A DNA stretch of 36,319 bases, taken from assembly GCA_946185285.1 (NCBI GenBank), contig CAMHIS010000022.1, positions 1 through 36,319 on the forward strand, given 5' to 3'. The notes under the pieces were generated by a model, which did no database searches, was not told the origin of the DNA, and saw only the letters and a program-made list of their open reading frames with translations. The position numbers were made by a program, and so were the translations under genes. This document shows positions 29,156 to 36,319 of the stretch, in pieces. Each line of letters starts with the position of its first letter. Positions within the stretch are counted from its first letter, which is position 1. Source of the stretch: an uncultured Prevotellaceae bacterium (lineage in GTDB: Bacteria > Bacteroidota > Bacteroidia > Bacteroidales > Bacteroidaceae).

Positions 29156-30307
29156 TTACTGCACACTACGCTTCATGTTCAGTTCGGTGATGCGGCCTTC
29201 GGGCGACACCTGGGCCGTCACTTTATAAACGGCGCGGGTTTCGCGCCCTTCCTCCGTGCGCTCCATGTGCTGAGCTACGGTGAAGTTCACGTTGTAGCTG
29301 AAGCGTCCGTCGCCCTCGTCCTTCTTCTCAATGGTCCAGTCGCCGGGTGTGAAGTCCATCTTGGTAATATCGGCCTCATGCAGCTTTTCCATGTACTGCC
29401 TCACATCCTCCTTCGTGGCATTCTGACGGTGGAGGAAGGAGGTGAGCACCGGAGCAAGGGTCGACGAGAGGGCTGACTCGTCCATCTGCGCCAGCGCATT
29501 AAAGTAGGTGGTGAAAAGCTGACTGACCACGAGGCGGTCCTCTGACGTCACCTTCTGAGCCTCAAGCTGTTCGAAGCTGGAACGGGCCTCGTCGTAGTAG
29601 GAGCCGTCCTGGTGCTCGGTGATGTATTTCTGGTAAGCCTCCGCCGTATTCTCATTTTGGGCTGCCACCCAGTCGAGCGAGTCAATCTTGATGGCGGCCT
29701 CCACGTTGTGGGCGTTATTCGGATGCAGCTTCACAAACCGCTCATAGCCGGTTTTGCTGTTATTCACCAGTGCGTCGGTCCAGTCACGGTCAATCTTCTT
29801 CAGGGCGTCAAGATGGGTCTTGACAGAGTCACGATGGGCCTTGGGGGCATCGGCATACATATCGAGGAAATTCTGGAGCACTAACGGCTCGGCACTCTTG
29901 ACGGCATTCTCGTAGGCACGCTGTTCGGCTTGTGCTTCCTGGTTTTTCAAGAAGTAGATGCCGAGGAACACCCCGATGAGGACAATGACCAGTGCCACCA
30001 CAAAGGCAGCAACACCGATACGCCTCTTGCGCGACGGACGGGGGGCTGGTGCAACCGGCTGTTCTGGCTGCTCAGGCACAGGAGCATGAACAGGCTGCGG
30101 TTCCGGCTGCCGCAGGTCATCAACGAGGTCGCCCGAAGCGCCGTTGATACTGCGATGGCACATAGGGCAGCGCGACTGTTCCTTAAATATCACTTCGCCA
30201 CAATCGGGACACCGGGTAATCTTTCCGGCTATTTCAATACCGCATGACGGGCAGGTTTTCGCTTGGTCGCTCACTTGGTGACCACATTCAGGACACTTGA
30301 TTAACAT
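29156..30307 (-). CDS. Membrane protein with double zinc ribbon and TPR-like extracytoplasmic region
   Basis: The 383-aa protein starts with four CxxC pairs (CPECGHQVSDQAKTCPSCG and CPDCGEVIFKEQSRCPMCH) that make two zinc ribbons, followed by a Pro-rich linker and a single membrane helix (VAAFVVALVIVLIGVFLGIY, about residues 97-121). The rest (about 123-383) is a helical, TPR-like region (ENAVKSAEPLVLQNFLDMYA) ending in a compact beta domain (KKDEGDGRFSYNVNFTVAQH). Such zinc-ribbon/membrane proteins are common in Bacteroidales; no function is established. It is upstream of greA by 9 bp and follows the GH25 gene by 38 bp, likely in one operon. Confidence 0.85.
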   Translation of the reverse strand: MLIKCPECGHQVSDQAKTCPSCGIEIAGKITRCPDCGEVIFKEQSRCPMCHRSINGASGDLVDDLRQPEPQPVHAPVPEQPEQPVAPAPRPSRKRRIGVAAFVVALVIVLIGVFLGIYFLKNQEAQAEQRAYENAVKSAEPLVLQNFLDMYADAPKAHRDSVKTHLDALKKIDRDWTDALVNNSKTGYERFVKLHPNNAHNVEAAIKIDSLDWVAAQNENTAEAYQKYITEHQDGSYYDEARSSFEQLEAQKVTSEDRLVVSQLFTTYFNALAQMDESALSSTLAPVLTSFLHRQNATKEDVRQYMEKLHEADITKMDFTPGDWTIEKKDEGDGRFSYNVNFTVAQHMERTEEGRETRAVYKVTAQVSPEGRITELNMKRSVQ

Positions 30308-30345
30308 CTTTCTATTAACGATTTACGATTTTCCATTTTAATTGT

Positions 30346-31200
30346 TCAATGACGGTAACGAATCTCACGCAGACCATGTCGCCCCATGAAGCGCGACTTA
30401 TCCACATAGCCGTTGACACCGACGATGCGCCCCTTGGCCGTGTACTGCCACAGTGTATAGTCGCGGCCGTCAGCCAGTTCAGGCTCCTCGTCGGTGTACA
30501 TGGCAATCATCAGCTGATAGTCGTCCAACCTTCCGACGAGGTGCTTATTATAGAAATTGCGATAGGTATAGACGAGGGGCTTCTGACGGTAGGCCACCTC
30601 CATCAGGCCGAGGAACTTCATGAGCGAGTCGCAGAACTCCTCAGTGGACAGGCTTGCCGTCGTCTCAACATCCACCATCGGTATGAGGTCCTGCTCGCCG
30701 GGCAGACACTGAGTCATGAAGTTGCGCAGCTGAGTCTCCTGCGGCGTCTTCGGACGGTAGAAGTGGTAGCTGCCCACCTTCAGTCCGTAGCGGTGGGCAA
30801 GGTCGATATTGCGCTCAAAGTAGGAGTCGATGCGGTCGCCGCCCTCGGTGGCCTTCAGATAGACATAGGCCATCTTCGTATTCTCCCCGACCGTCTCCCA
30901 GAACACCTGCCCCTGATAGTGGCTCAGGTCGATGCCGTGGACATGGCCGCAGGTGTCTTCGCACTGCAGGTAGGGGTTTATCTCGTCGCCGTCGGCATCG
31001 TACATAGGTTCCGGAGCAGGCTTGGGGGCGGGCTTGGTTGCCGCCTTCCGCGATGACTTGCGCGACGTGGCCTTCTTTTTCTTCTTGGACACGGCCGTCA
31101 CCTTCGCCTTTGCACGGCGCTTCTTTGGCTTGGCTATCGTCTGTTCGCCAACGGCCAGGCCAATAAATAGCAATACCAATATATATATGATTCTCTTCAT
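30346..31200 (-). CDS. GH25-family lysozyme (muramidase), exported
   Basis: From the ATG at 31198-31200 the protein has 284 aa. A signal or anchor segment (IIYILVLLFIGLAVGEQTIA) is followed by a very basic Lys/Arg-rich linker (about 24-60) and the GH25 domain from about 84, with HGIDLSHYQG (D91), YVYLKATEGGDRIDSYF and PMVDVET (D177, E179), then the family end DYTLWQY. GH25 enzymes cleave the MurNAc-GlcNAc bond of peptidoglycan. The open frame up to 31320 is rejected because a -7 box lies at 31221-31228. It is the first gene of the likely operon with the zinc-ribbon gene, greA and ridA. Confidence 0.92.
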   Translation of the reverse strand: MKRIIYILVLLFIGLAVGEQTIAKPKKRRAKAKVTAVSKKKKKATSRKSSRKAATKPAPKPAPEPMYDADGDEINPYLQCEDTCGHVHGIDLSHYQGQVFWETVGENTKMAYVYLKATEGGDRIDSYFERNIDLAHRYGLKVGSYHFYRPKTPQETQLRNFMTQCLPGEQDLIPMVDVETTASLSTEEFCDSLMKFLGLMEVAYRQKPLVYTYRNFYNKHLVGRLDDYQLMIAMYTDEEPELADGRDYTLWQYTAKGRIVGVNGYVDKSRFMGRHGLREIRYRH

Positions 31201-31220
31201 GTCTTCAAAATTCAAGGGTG

Positions 31221-31228
31221 CAAAATTA
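31221..31228 (-). promoter_or_regulatory. Bacteroidetes -7 box for the GH25 operon
   Basis: TAATTTTG on the minus strand, 20 nt before the GH25 ATG. Confidence 0.6.
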
Positions 31229-31305
31229 CAAAATAAAGCTGAGATAAGAAAGCGTTTTAAGAAATTTTTTGGGAAACGGACATGAATAGTAGCCGAACAA
31301 GAACA

Positions 31306-31333
31306 GGGAGTTCTCCGCACGCAGAGAACTCCC
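31306..31333 (-). terminator. Hairpin terminator of the HAD lipoprotein gene
   Basis: A perfect 10-bp stem (GGGAGTTCTC with its complement) encloses an 8-nt loop, 43 bp after the HAD gene stop on the minus strand. The following T-rich tract is weak (TGTTCTTGTTC). Confidence 0.6.
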
Positions 31334-31376
31334 CGTCAGGCTGTCGCCCCAATTGCTGCAGGACGGGAAAGACAGG

Positions 31377-32453
31377 TCAGAAACTAAAGTCCGCTTTCTG
31401 CACGCCATAGCCGTAGATGGTACGGAAGTCGTTCTTCATGGAGATGACGTGGTAGCCGGCATTGAGCCACTTCGCTGTCAGTGGCAGTGTCTTTTCAAGA
31501 TTGGCATGGTCGCGCTCGTCATCGTCGGCGACAAGCATGAAGGCGGCGGTGCGATACTTATCGTTGCTCAGGCAGTAGTTGTGCATGGAGCAGTCGCCGC
31601 TGCTGTTGCCAAACGAGAGCACGGGCACCTTGCCAATCTCCTGCGAGATCTGGAGCACCTTGTTGGTCTTCAGGTTCTTGATGATAAGCTCGTCGGTGCG
31701 GATGAGGTGCTCCATCTTCTCCATCGTGTAGTTCACACCAGCCTCCTCGCCCTGCTTGCTCGACACGAGCCTCACATCCATGCCAATCACCCTGTTGGGG
31801 GCTATGCCGAGACACTCCACCAAAGCACGGCAGATGAAACGGTCGGAGCCAGAGACCACATAGAAGGTGAAGCCGTTGGCCTGCAGATAGTCAAACACCT
31901 CCAGCATGGGCTGGTAGAAACTCTCTCCGTAGGTCATTCCCGTGAATCCGTTGGCCGGCAGGGCGGCGTAGGCTTTCACGTAGGCATCAAACTCCGCAAG
32001 GGTCATGCCGGCATAAGCCTTGGCAGCTGCATGGGCGTGGATCATGTCGAAATGGTCGGGCAGGGCTTTGCCCTGGCGCACAAAGTCCCTGATGTTCTGT
32101 GCGGCCTGACGCACATCCTCGGGGGCCTTGTCGCGGTAGGTGGCGTCGTCGAGCACACGGTGTTCCAGCAGGTTGTACTCAAAATAGGTGGGATAGAGCT
32201 CGCCCACGAAAGTACCGTCCATGTCGAAGGTGGCAATGCGGTCTTCCGCACTGATGAAGTTGGGCGATTTCGGGTTGGTCACATCCTCTACATACTCCTG
32301 CAAGGCCGTCAGTGCCTCGCACTGGTTCCATGAGGGGAAGAAATCCTTCGACATCGGGGCCTCTACGGGGTTGTCCCCATTGTTGCACGATGTCATCACT
32401 GGGCCGCAGACAACAAGGATGGCAGCCATCATCCATACATGAATCTTCTTCAT
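31377..32453 (-). CDS. HAD-superfamily phosphatase-like lipoprotein
   Basis: The protein has 358 aa from the ATG at 32451-32453. A lipoprotein signal (AAILVVCGPVMTSC, Cys23) is followed by a HAD hydrolase domain with the nucleophile motif FDMDGTF (D77, D79), the second motif VVSGSDRF, and the acid motif SFGNSSGDCSM. This matches the HAD/phosphoserine-phosphatase-like proteins of the cell envelope. It would remove phosphate from a small molecule outside the cytoplasm; the substrate is unknown. An upstream in-frame start at 32486 overlaps the -7 box and is not used. Confidence 0.9.
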   Translation of the reverse strand: MKKIHVWMMAAILVVCGPVMTSCNNGDNPVEAPMSKDFFPSWNQCEALTALQEYVEDVTNPKSPNFISAEDRIATFDMDGTFVGELYPTYFEYNLLEHRVLDDATYRDKAPEDVRQAAQNIRDFVRQGKALPDHFDMIHAHAAAKAYAGMTLAEFDAYVKAYAALPANGFTGMTYGESFYQPMLEVFDYLQANGFTFYVVSGSDRFICRALVECLGIAPNRVIGMDVRLVSSKQGEEAGVNYTMEKMEHLIRTDELIIKNLKTNKVLQISQEIGKVPVLSFGNSSGDCSMHNYCLSNDKYRTAAFMLVADDDERDHANLEKTLPLTAKWLNAGYHVISMKNDFRTIYGYGVQKADFSF

Positions 32454-32483
32454 AACAATATCGGTTTGTTTGCAATTTGCGTG

Positions 32484-32491
32484 CAAAGATA
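32484..32491 (-). promoter_or_regulatory. Bacteroidetes -7 box for the HAD gene
   Basis: TATCTTTG followed by CACG on the minus strand, 30 nt before the ATG at 32453. Confidence 0.7.
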
Positions 32492-32640
32492 CTCATTTTC
32501 CGTAGAAAAGCAGTATGTCTTTGCCACTTTTCGTATGAAAAAAATAGCTTGGAGGTAATAGAAGCGAACCGTAGCCGCTATTCTATCCCTCCGGACTGCC
32601 TTGGTTTACAAAAGGTTTGCGATTTTATCCAATTTTACGA

Positions 32641-32675
32641 AATAATTGTGAATTGTAGATTGCGGATTGCGTATT
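32641..32675 (+). repeat. 7-bp period repeat in the clostripain-gene promoter
   Basis: Five heptamers ending in ATT: AATAATT, GTGAATT, GTAGATT, GCGGATT, GCGTATT. They cover the place expected for the -33 element (TTG at 32660-32662), 22 bp before the -7 box, so unit number could change promoter strength. Confidence 0.65.
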
Positions 32676-32681
32676 ATTTCG

Positions 32682-32689
32682 TATCTTTG
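32682..32689 (+). promoter_or_regulatory. Bacteroidetes -7 box for the clostripain gene
   Basis: TATCTTTG followed by CACA, 16 nt before the ATG at 32706. Confidence 0.75.
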
Positions 32690-32705
32690 CACAAAATTTT
32701 AACTT

Positions 32706-34001
32706 ATGAGAAGAATCGCATTGCTAATTTGTTCAATCTTATGTCTCATTGCTTGCAACGATGACGACAATGAATCTCCTACTCCTGAGCTGAAGACGGC
32801 ACGCTCGGTGCTGGTCTATATGGCAGGTGAGAACAATCTTACGGCGCACAATGGGACAAGGTTCCTCAGAAATGACCTCAACGAAATAATCGAAGGCTCG
32901 AAACAGTTGACAAGCAGCCAGCGGCTGTTCGTGTTTATTGACAGCCTGAACAGTACTGACAAGAAGGGAACGCCCTTGCTGTTGGAAGTCCATGGCGGCG
33001 AGACCACTGTCGTACAGGATTTCGAGCGCGATTTCTACTCGAGCGACCCCGCTGAATTCAGGAAGATTGTGGAATGGGTGCAGACCAACGCCCCGGCCAA
33101 GGACTACGGTCTGGTGCTGTGGGGACACGCCAGCGGATGGACCGTCTGCAAGGACAGCATTGCCTGGTCAAGAGAAGTGACACGCGCCTACGGTCAGGAC
33201 ACCGGTGGCGACATTACCGGCGGCAGCCTGAAGTGGATGAACATCACGCAGATGGCACGTGCCTTGGAAGGTCTGCAGAAGCTGGAGTTCATCTTTGCCG
33301 ACTGCTGTAACATGATGTGTGCCGAGGTGGGCTATGAACTGCGCAACGTCACCAACTTCCTGATAGGCTCGCCCGCCGAGATTCCCGGCGACGGTGCGCC
33401 CTACCAGAAAATCGTGCCCTATTTCTTCAAGTCGGGCAGCGACCAGTACAAGTCTATTATCGACACCTATTACGACTATTACCTTGATGACCTCAAGACC
33501 GACTACTTACTGAAGGGCTACAGCGTGCCGCTCTCTGTCATCGACACCAAGTATATCGGACAGTTAGCCGAGGCCACCCACGACGTGCTTGTCAAGTTCA
33601 CAGGCGGTTATCCCATGTATCCGCTGACGCCCAATCTTGTCGGCAATGTGTTCTACTGGTACTACGACACGCCCATCATGTACGACATGCGGGCTTACAT
33701 CAAGCGCAACACGTCGAACGAAGACTTCGCCGAGTGGGACCAGGCCTTCAAGCAGGCAGTCCCCTATCACCGTATGTCGATGATGTGGCTGACCATCTAT
33801 CCCAGTCTGGAGTATGCATTCTACGACTTCTCAGGTGAGGAGTCGGAGAACGGCTGCGTCAGTATGTTCATACCCCGCAATGACTATTTTTACTATAACG
33901 GCTCGTTCCGCTACATGAAGACATTCAACAACTACGGATGGAACAGAGCAGTAGACTGGAGCCGCTTCGGATGGAGCGCCGGGTCTACGCTTGTCCGTTA
34001 G
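32706..34001 (+). CDS. Clostripain-family (C11) cysteine peptidase lipoprotein
   Basis: The 431-aa protein has a lipoprotein signal (ALLICSILCLIAC, Cys17) with an acidic DDDN after it, which in Bacteroidetes often directs surface export. The C11 domain shows SVLVYMAGENNL, the catalytic His in GLVLWGHASGW (H141), and the Cys in IFADCCNMMCAEVGYEL (C201 by alignment with the family motif, or C200). Clostripain-type enzymes cut after Arg or Lys. The C-terminal part ends AVDWSRFGWSAG. The start is set by the -7 box 16 nt upstream. Its stop overlaps the opposing gldE gene by 17 bp. Confidence 0.92.
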   Translation: MRRIALLICSILCLIACNDDDNESPTPELKTARSVLVYMAGENNLTAHNGTRFLRNDLNEIIEGSKQLTSSQRLFVFIDSLNSTDKKGTPLLLEVHGGETTVVQDFERDFYSSDPAEFRKIVEWVQTNAPAKDYGLVLWGHASGWTVCKDSIAWSREVTRAYGQDTGGDITGGSLKWMNITQMARALEGLQKLEFIFADCCNMMCAEVGYELRNVTNFLIGSPAEIPGDGAPYQKIVPYFFKSGSDQYKSIIDTYYDYYLDDLKTDYLLKGYSVPLSVIDTKYIGQLAEATHDVLVKFTGGYPMYPLTPNLVGNVFYWYYDTPIMYDMRAYIKRNTSNEDFAEWDQAFKQAVPYHRMSMMWLTIYPSLEYAFYDFSGEESENGCVSMFIPRNDYFYYNGSFRYMKTFNNYGWNRAVDWSRFGWSAGSTLVR

Positions 34002-35313
34002 CCGGCTCTTCGTGCTGAATGACTTTTACCTTCGAGATGCGCCGCTCGTCAAGTTCCAGTATCTCGAAGGTAAAATTATTATACTCCAGCTTCTCGTGAA
34101 TAGCAGGGAAGTCGCCCTTCAGTTCCAGCATCAGGCCGGCCACGGTGTCGGCATCGCCCACGATGTCCTCGAAGGTATCGTCGTCGAGCTTCATCACCTT
34201 GTAGAAGTCGCTGAGAAGCGTCTTGCCCTCGAAGATGTACGTATTGGCGTTGATGCGCACGAAGTTCTTCTCCTCCTCGTCGTACTCGTCGTTGATTTCA
34301 CCGACAATCTCCTCCAAGATGTCCTCCAAGGTGACCAGTCCGCTGGTACCGCCGAACTCGTCGACGACGATGGCAATGTGGACCTTGTTGGCCTGGAACT
34401 CACGAAGCAGGTCGTCAATCTTCTTCGTCTCAGGAACAAAATATGGCGGACGTATCAAGGACTGCCAGCGGAAATTAGCCGGTTTGCCGAGGTGTGGCAA
34501 CAGATCCTTGATGTAAAGAATGCCTCGCACGTTGTCGATGGAGTTTTGATAGACGGGTATGCGTGAGTAATTGTTCTCCACTATCGACTGCAGAACTTCG
34601 GAGAACGAGGAGCGGAAGTCGAGAGCCACCACGTCCTGGCGGCACGTCATAATCTCCTTGGCCGTCTCATCGCCAAAGCGCACAATACCCTCAAGCATGT
34701 TCTGCTCCTCCTTCAGGTCGCTCTTGTCGGTAAGCTCCAGAGCCTGCTCCAAATCATCGACACTGAGAACGTGGTTCTCGGTCTGTACAACCTTTTCGGC
34801 CAAGATGCCTGAACGGATGAGAATGTTTGAAAGCGGTCTGAACAGCCGCCTGAGCACCATGATACTGCCCGCAAACGAGCGGCAGACAGCCAAGGCGTGC
34901 TGGGCGCAATAGATTTTCGGTATAATCTCGCCAAACAACAGCAACAGGAATGTCAGCAGCACGGTGATGACCAGGAACTGCAGCCACACGGCGTTGCCAA
35001 AATGTATCACGTGGGCAAAGAAATAGTTGCACAGCATGATAATCGTGACGTTCACCAGATTGTTCGTGATGAGGATGGTAGCCAGCGTCCGCTCAGAGTC
35101 CTGTCGCAGTTCGCGTATCTGACGGTCACACTTGTCGTCGCTCTCCTCCACCTCGTTCAGGTCCGACGGCGACAAAGAGAAGAAGGCAATCTCGGAACCA
35201 GAGGCGAAGCCTGAAACAAGCAACAAAAGACAGGCCAGCAGTCCCGAAAAGATGGCACCGGCGGTCGGCGTCAGGAAGTAGACCTCACTGAATAATTGTT
35301 GAAGATAGTCCAC
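33985..35313 (-). CDS. gldE: GldE-like CNNM/CorC-type hemolysin family membrane protein
   Basis: The 442-aa protein has an N-terminal DUF21/CNNM domain with three to four membrane helices (GLLACLLLLVSGFASGSEIA, then FLVITVLLTFLLLLFGEIIP), two CBS domains (MTCRQDVVALDFRSSFSEVL and the KKIDDLLREFQANKVHIAIV region) and a C-terminal CorC_HlyC domain (FEGKTLLSDFYKVMKLDDDT). In Bacteroidetes this architecture next to ssb is GldE, named from gliding mutants; relatives transport or sense divalent metals. The start is the GTG at 35311-35313, 2 nt after the ssb stop. It does not imply gliding in this organism. Confidence 0.88.
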   Translation of the reverse strand: MDYLQQLFSEVYFLTPTAGAIFSGLLACLLLLVSGFASGSEIAFFSLSPSDLNEVEESDDKCDRQIRELRQDSERTLATILITNNLVNVTIIMLCNYFFAHVIHFGNAVWLQFLVITVLLTFLLLLFGEIIPKIYCAQHALAVCRSFAGSIMVLRRLFRPLSNILIRSGILAEKVVQTENHVLSVDDLEQALELTDKSDLKEEQNMLEGIVRFGDETAKEIMTCRQDVVALDFRSSFSEVLQSIVENNYSRIPVYQNSIDNVRGILYIKDLLPHLGKPANFRWQSLIRPPYFVPETKKIDDLLREFQANKVHIAIVVDEFGGTSGLVTLEDILEEIVGEINDEYDEEEKNFVRINANTYIFEGKTLLSDFYKVMKLDDDTFEDIVGDADTVAGLMLELKGDFPAIHEKLEYNNFTFEILELDERRISKVKVIQHEEPANGQA

Positions 35314-35315
35314 GG

Positions 35316-35660
35316 CTACTGTTCCTTTGGTTCTTTAGGCGTGAGCATCTCCATGTTGTCGGCCCAGATTTCCGTCACATATTTCCGCTGTCCCTGCTTG
35401 TCGTCGTATGTAGAATAACGCAGCCGTCCCTCAATAAACAGTTTGTCGCCTTTATGTACGTATTGCTCTACTATCTCGGCCAACCGCCGCCAAAGCAGCA
35501 CGGTGTGCCAGTCGGTACGGTCGGGGACCTGTGTGCCGTTCTGCAGCGTATAGCCACGCTCCGTCGTAGCGAGGCGCAAGCGGGCCACAGCCATCCCCTG
35601 GTCTACATAGCGCACCTCAGGGTCGGCACCCACATTGCCTATCAGCATGACTTTGTTCAT
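35316..35660 (-). CDS. ssb: Single-stranded DNA-binding protein (Ssb), short form
   Basis: The 114-aa protein is one OB domain: MNKVMLIGNVGADPEVRYVD, then VARLRLATTE, DWHTVLLWRRLAEIVEQYVH, KGDKLFIEGRLRYSTYDDKQ and YVTEIWADNMEML. It binds single-stranded DNA as a tetramer. It ends TPKEPKEQ, without the acidic DDDIPF-type tip by which Ssb recruits partner enzymes, so another Ssb may serve replication. The start overlaps the upstream gene's stop (ATGA), and gldE follows after 2 nt, an arrangement conserved in Bacteroidetes. Confidence 0.94.
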   Translation of the reverse strand: MNKVMLIGNVGADPEVRYVDQGMAVARLRLATTERGYTLQNGTQVPDRTDWHTVLLWRRLAEIVEQYVHKGDKLFIEGRLRYSTYDDKQGQRKYVTEIWADNMEMLTPKEPKEQ

Positions 35661-36202
35661 TTGGCCAGACCCAGATAACAGAACTTGAAATTCTTACCTT
35701 TTGCCGAAGGGAACTGGCTCCGCTCGTCGACGCGCTCCAGCAGGTGCTCGACGATACGGTTGTAGCAGTCGATGCCCGACTCAGCCTTCACGCGGGCCAC
35801 GAAGCGGGTGTCACGGTACTGGAACTTTCCGGTGCCGGGAACCAGCAACACGCGCTTGAAGTCTATAGCGCCCTCATACCAGCCATACCTCTCTTCATTG
35901 AGCTTGGCAACCGTCGACGAAGCGTTGCGGTCGCGGCCATTGCCTGCCTGATTAGTGTGCAGGGCCTTCTTGTCCTTGAAGTCAGCCATGGTTGCCGCTT
36001 CCGTCTTTATAATAATAAAGTACACGCGGGGGCGTATCTTGTAGCGCTTCGGATAGAACACGTCGCTGGCTACATAGTCGCGGATGTCGTTCTCAAGTAC
36101 GGGGTTCATGCCAACCTCGTTGATGGCAGCCAGAAAGTCTATCGCCTCGTCAGCAGAACTGACAAGAGTTTCCCTATCAAAATATCTCAAATATAAATTC
36201 AT
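35657..36202 (-). CDS. Conserved protein of unknown function upstream of ssb (181 aa)
   Basis: I do not recognise the family. The 181-aa protein begins MNLYLRYFDRETLVSSADEA and contains YVASDVFYPKRYKIRPRVYF, a low-complexity NQAGNGRDRNASSTVAKLNE stretch, and RDTRFVARVKAESGIDCYNR. It has no signal peptide or membrane segment. It is fused by an ATGA overlap to ssb, so its translation is linked to that of Ssb. This suggests, without proof, a role near DNA metabolism. No -7 box was seen in the 68 bp upstream, before the tRNA gene. Confidence 0.8.
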   Translation of the reverse strand: MNLYLRYFDRETLVSSADEAIDFLAAINEVGMNPVLENDIRDYVASDVFYPKRYKIRPRVYFIIIKTEAATMADFKDKKALHTNQAGNGRDRNASSTVAKLNEERYGWYEGAIDFKRVLLVPGTGKFQYRDTRFVARVKAESGIDCYNRIVEHLLERVDERSQFPSAKGKNFKFCYLGLAK

Positions 36203-36270
36203 TTCCGTGAATGGTTTGTTTTCCCTGTTAGAATAATGATTAAGCAGAATTTGTGTTATTCGGTAGAAAG

Positions 36271-36319
36271 AGCGGAAAACGGGACTCGGACCCGCGACCC
36301 CAACCTTGGCAAGGTTGTG
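36271..36319 (-). tRNA. tRNA-Gly(GCC), 3' part (cut by window edge)
   Basis: On the minus strand the visible 49 nt hold an anticodon arm with CTTGCCAAG (anticodon GCC at 36308-36310), a T-arm GCGGGTCCGAGTCCCGT, and the acceptor 3' strand TTTCCGC with discriminator T at 36271. This is the typical Bacteroidales tRNA-Gly. No CCA is encoded. The 5' half lies outside the window. Confidence 0.92.

Overview
The window looks like the chromosome of a member of the Bacteroidales, most likely Prevotella or a close relative. The evidence is promoters with the Bacteroidetes -7 box (TAnnTTTG) in front of many genes, starts without Shine-Dalgarno sequences, and lineage-typical families: GldE, a one-protein HTCS-like regulator, PCMD lipoprotein, clostripain lipoprotein, smalltalk protein, and HU-like protein with a VirE/DUF3987 protein. 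Genus-level placement is inference.

Layout. (1) 1-5742, minus strand: MATE transporter, cytidylate-kinase-like protein, YfcE phosphodiesterase, dTDP-glucose 4,6-dehydratase (rfbB), a DUF559 nuclease-like protein, purT, and the start of an FdtA-type ketoisomerase. rfbB and the isomerase point to dTDP-sugar synthesis for surface polysaccharide. (2) 5815-15645, plus strand: secreted subtilase, xseA-xseB, then kdsA-kdsD (Kdo synthesis), a giant HTCS-like regulator whose kinase parts are missing, and a phospholipase D/cardiolipin-synthase-like protein. (3) 15640-18798, minus: orphan solute-binding lipoprotein and a large TPR protein. (4) 18924-25449: a 6.5-kb cassette bounded by about 135-bp inverted repeats. 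It has two divergent operons: a minus one (OB-like small protein, two unknowns, VirE-N/DUF3987 primase-helicase-like protein, unknown, peptidoglycan amidase) and a plus one (HU-like protein, smalltalk). An AT-only palindrome framed by inverted 8-bp tandem arrays lies inside. (5) 25475-27014: gene remnants (RhuM, DUF6794-like, PCMD fused to an outer-membrane barrel). (6) 27070-36319: alkylation-repair pair, ridA, greA, zinc-ribbon protein, GH25 lysozyme, HAD lipoprotein, clostripain-family lipoprotein, gldE, ssb, an unknown, and a partial tRNA-Gly.

Two patterns deserve most attention. First, the cassette in (4) has the form of a mobile or replicating unit but carries no recognisable recombinase. 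Both operons read outward and stop at terminators that are part of the inverted repeats. Second, in (1) and (2) a family of about 40-bp GC-rich palindromes sits exactly at gene junctions, often as head-to-head pairs. It is translated into the tails of five neighbouring proteins: the DUF559 protein, RfbB, YfcE, the subtilase and XseA. The DUF559 nuclease-like gene carries three copies inside its own reading frame, which makes it a candidate partner of the repeats, in the way RAYT transposases accompany REP sequences. That link is inference.
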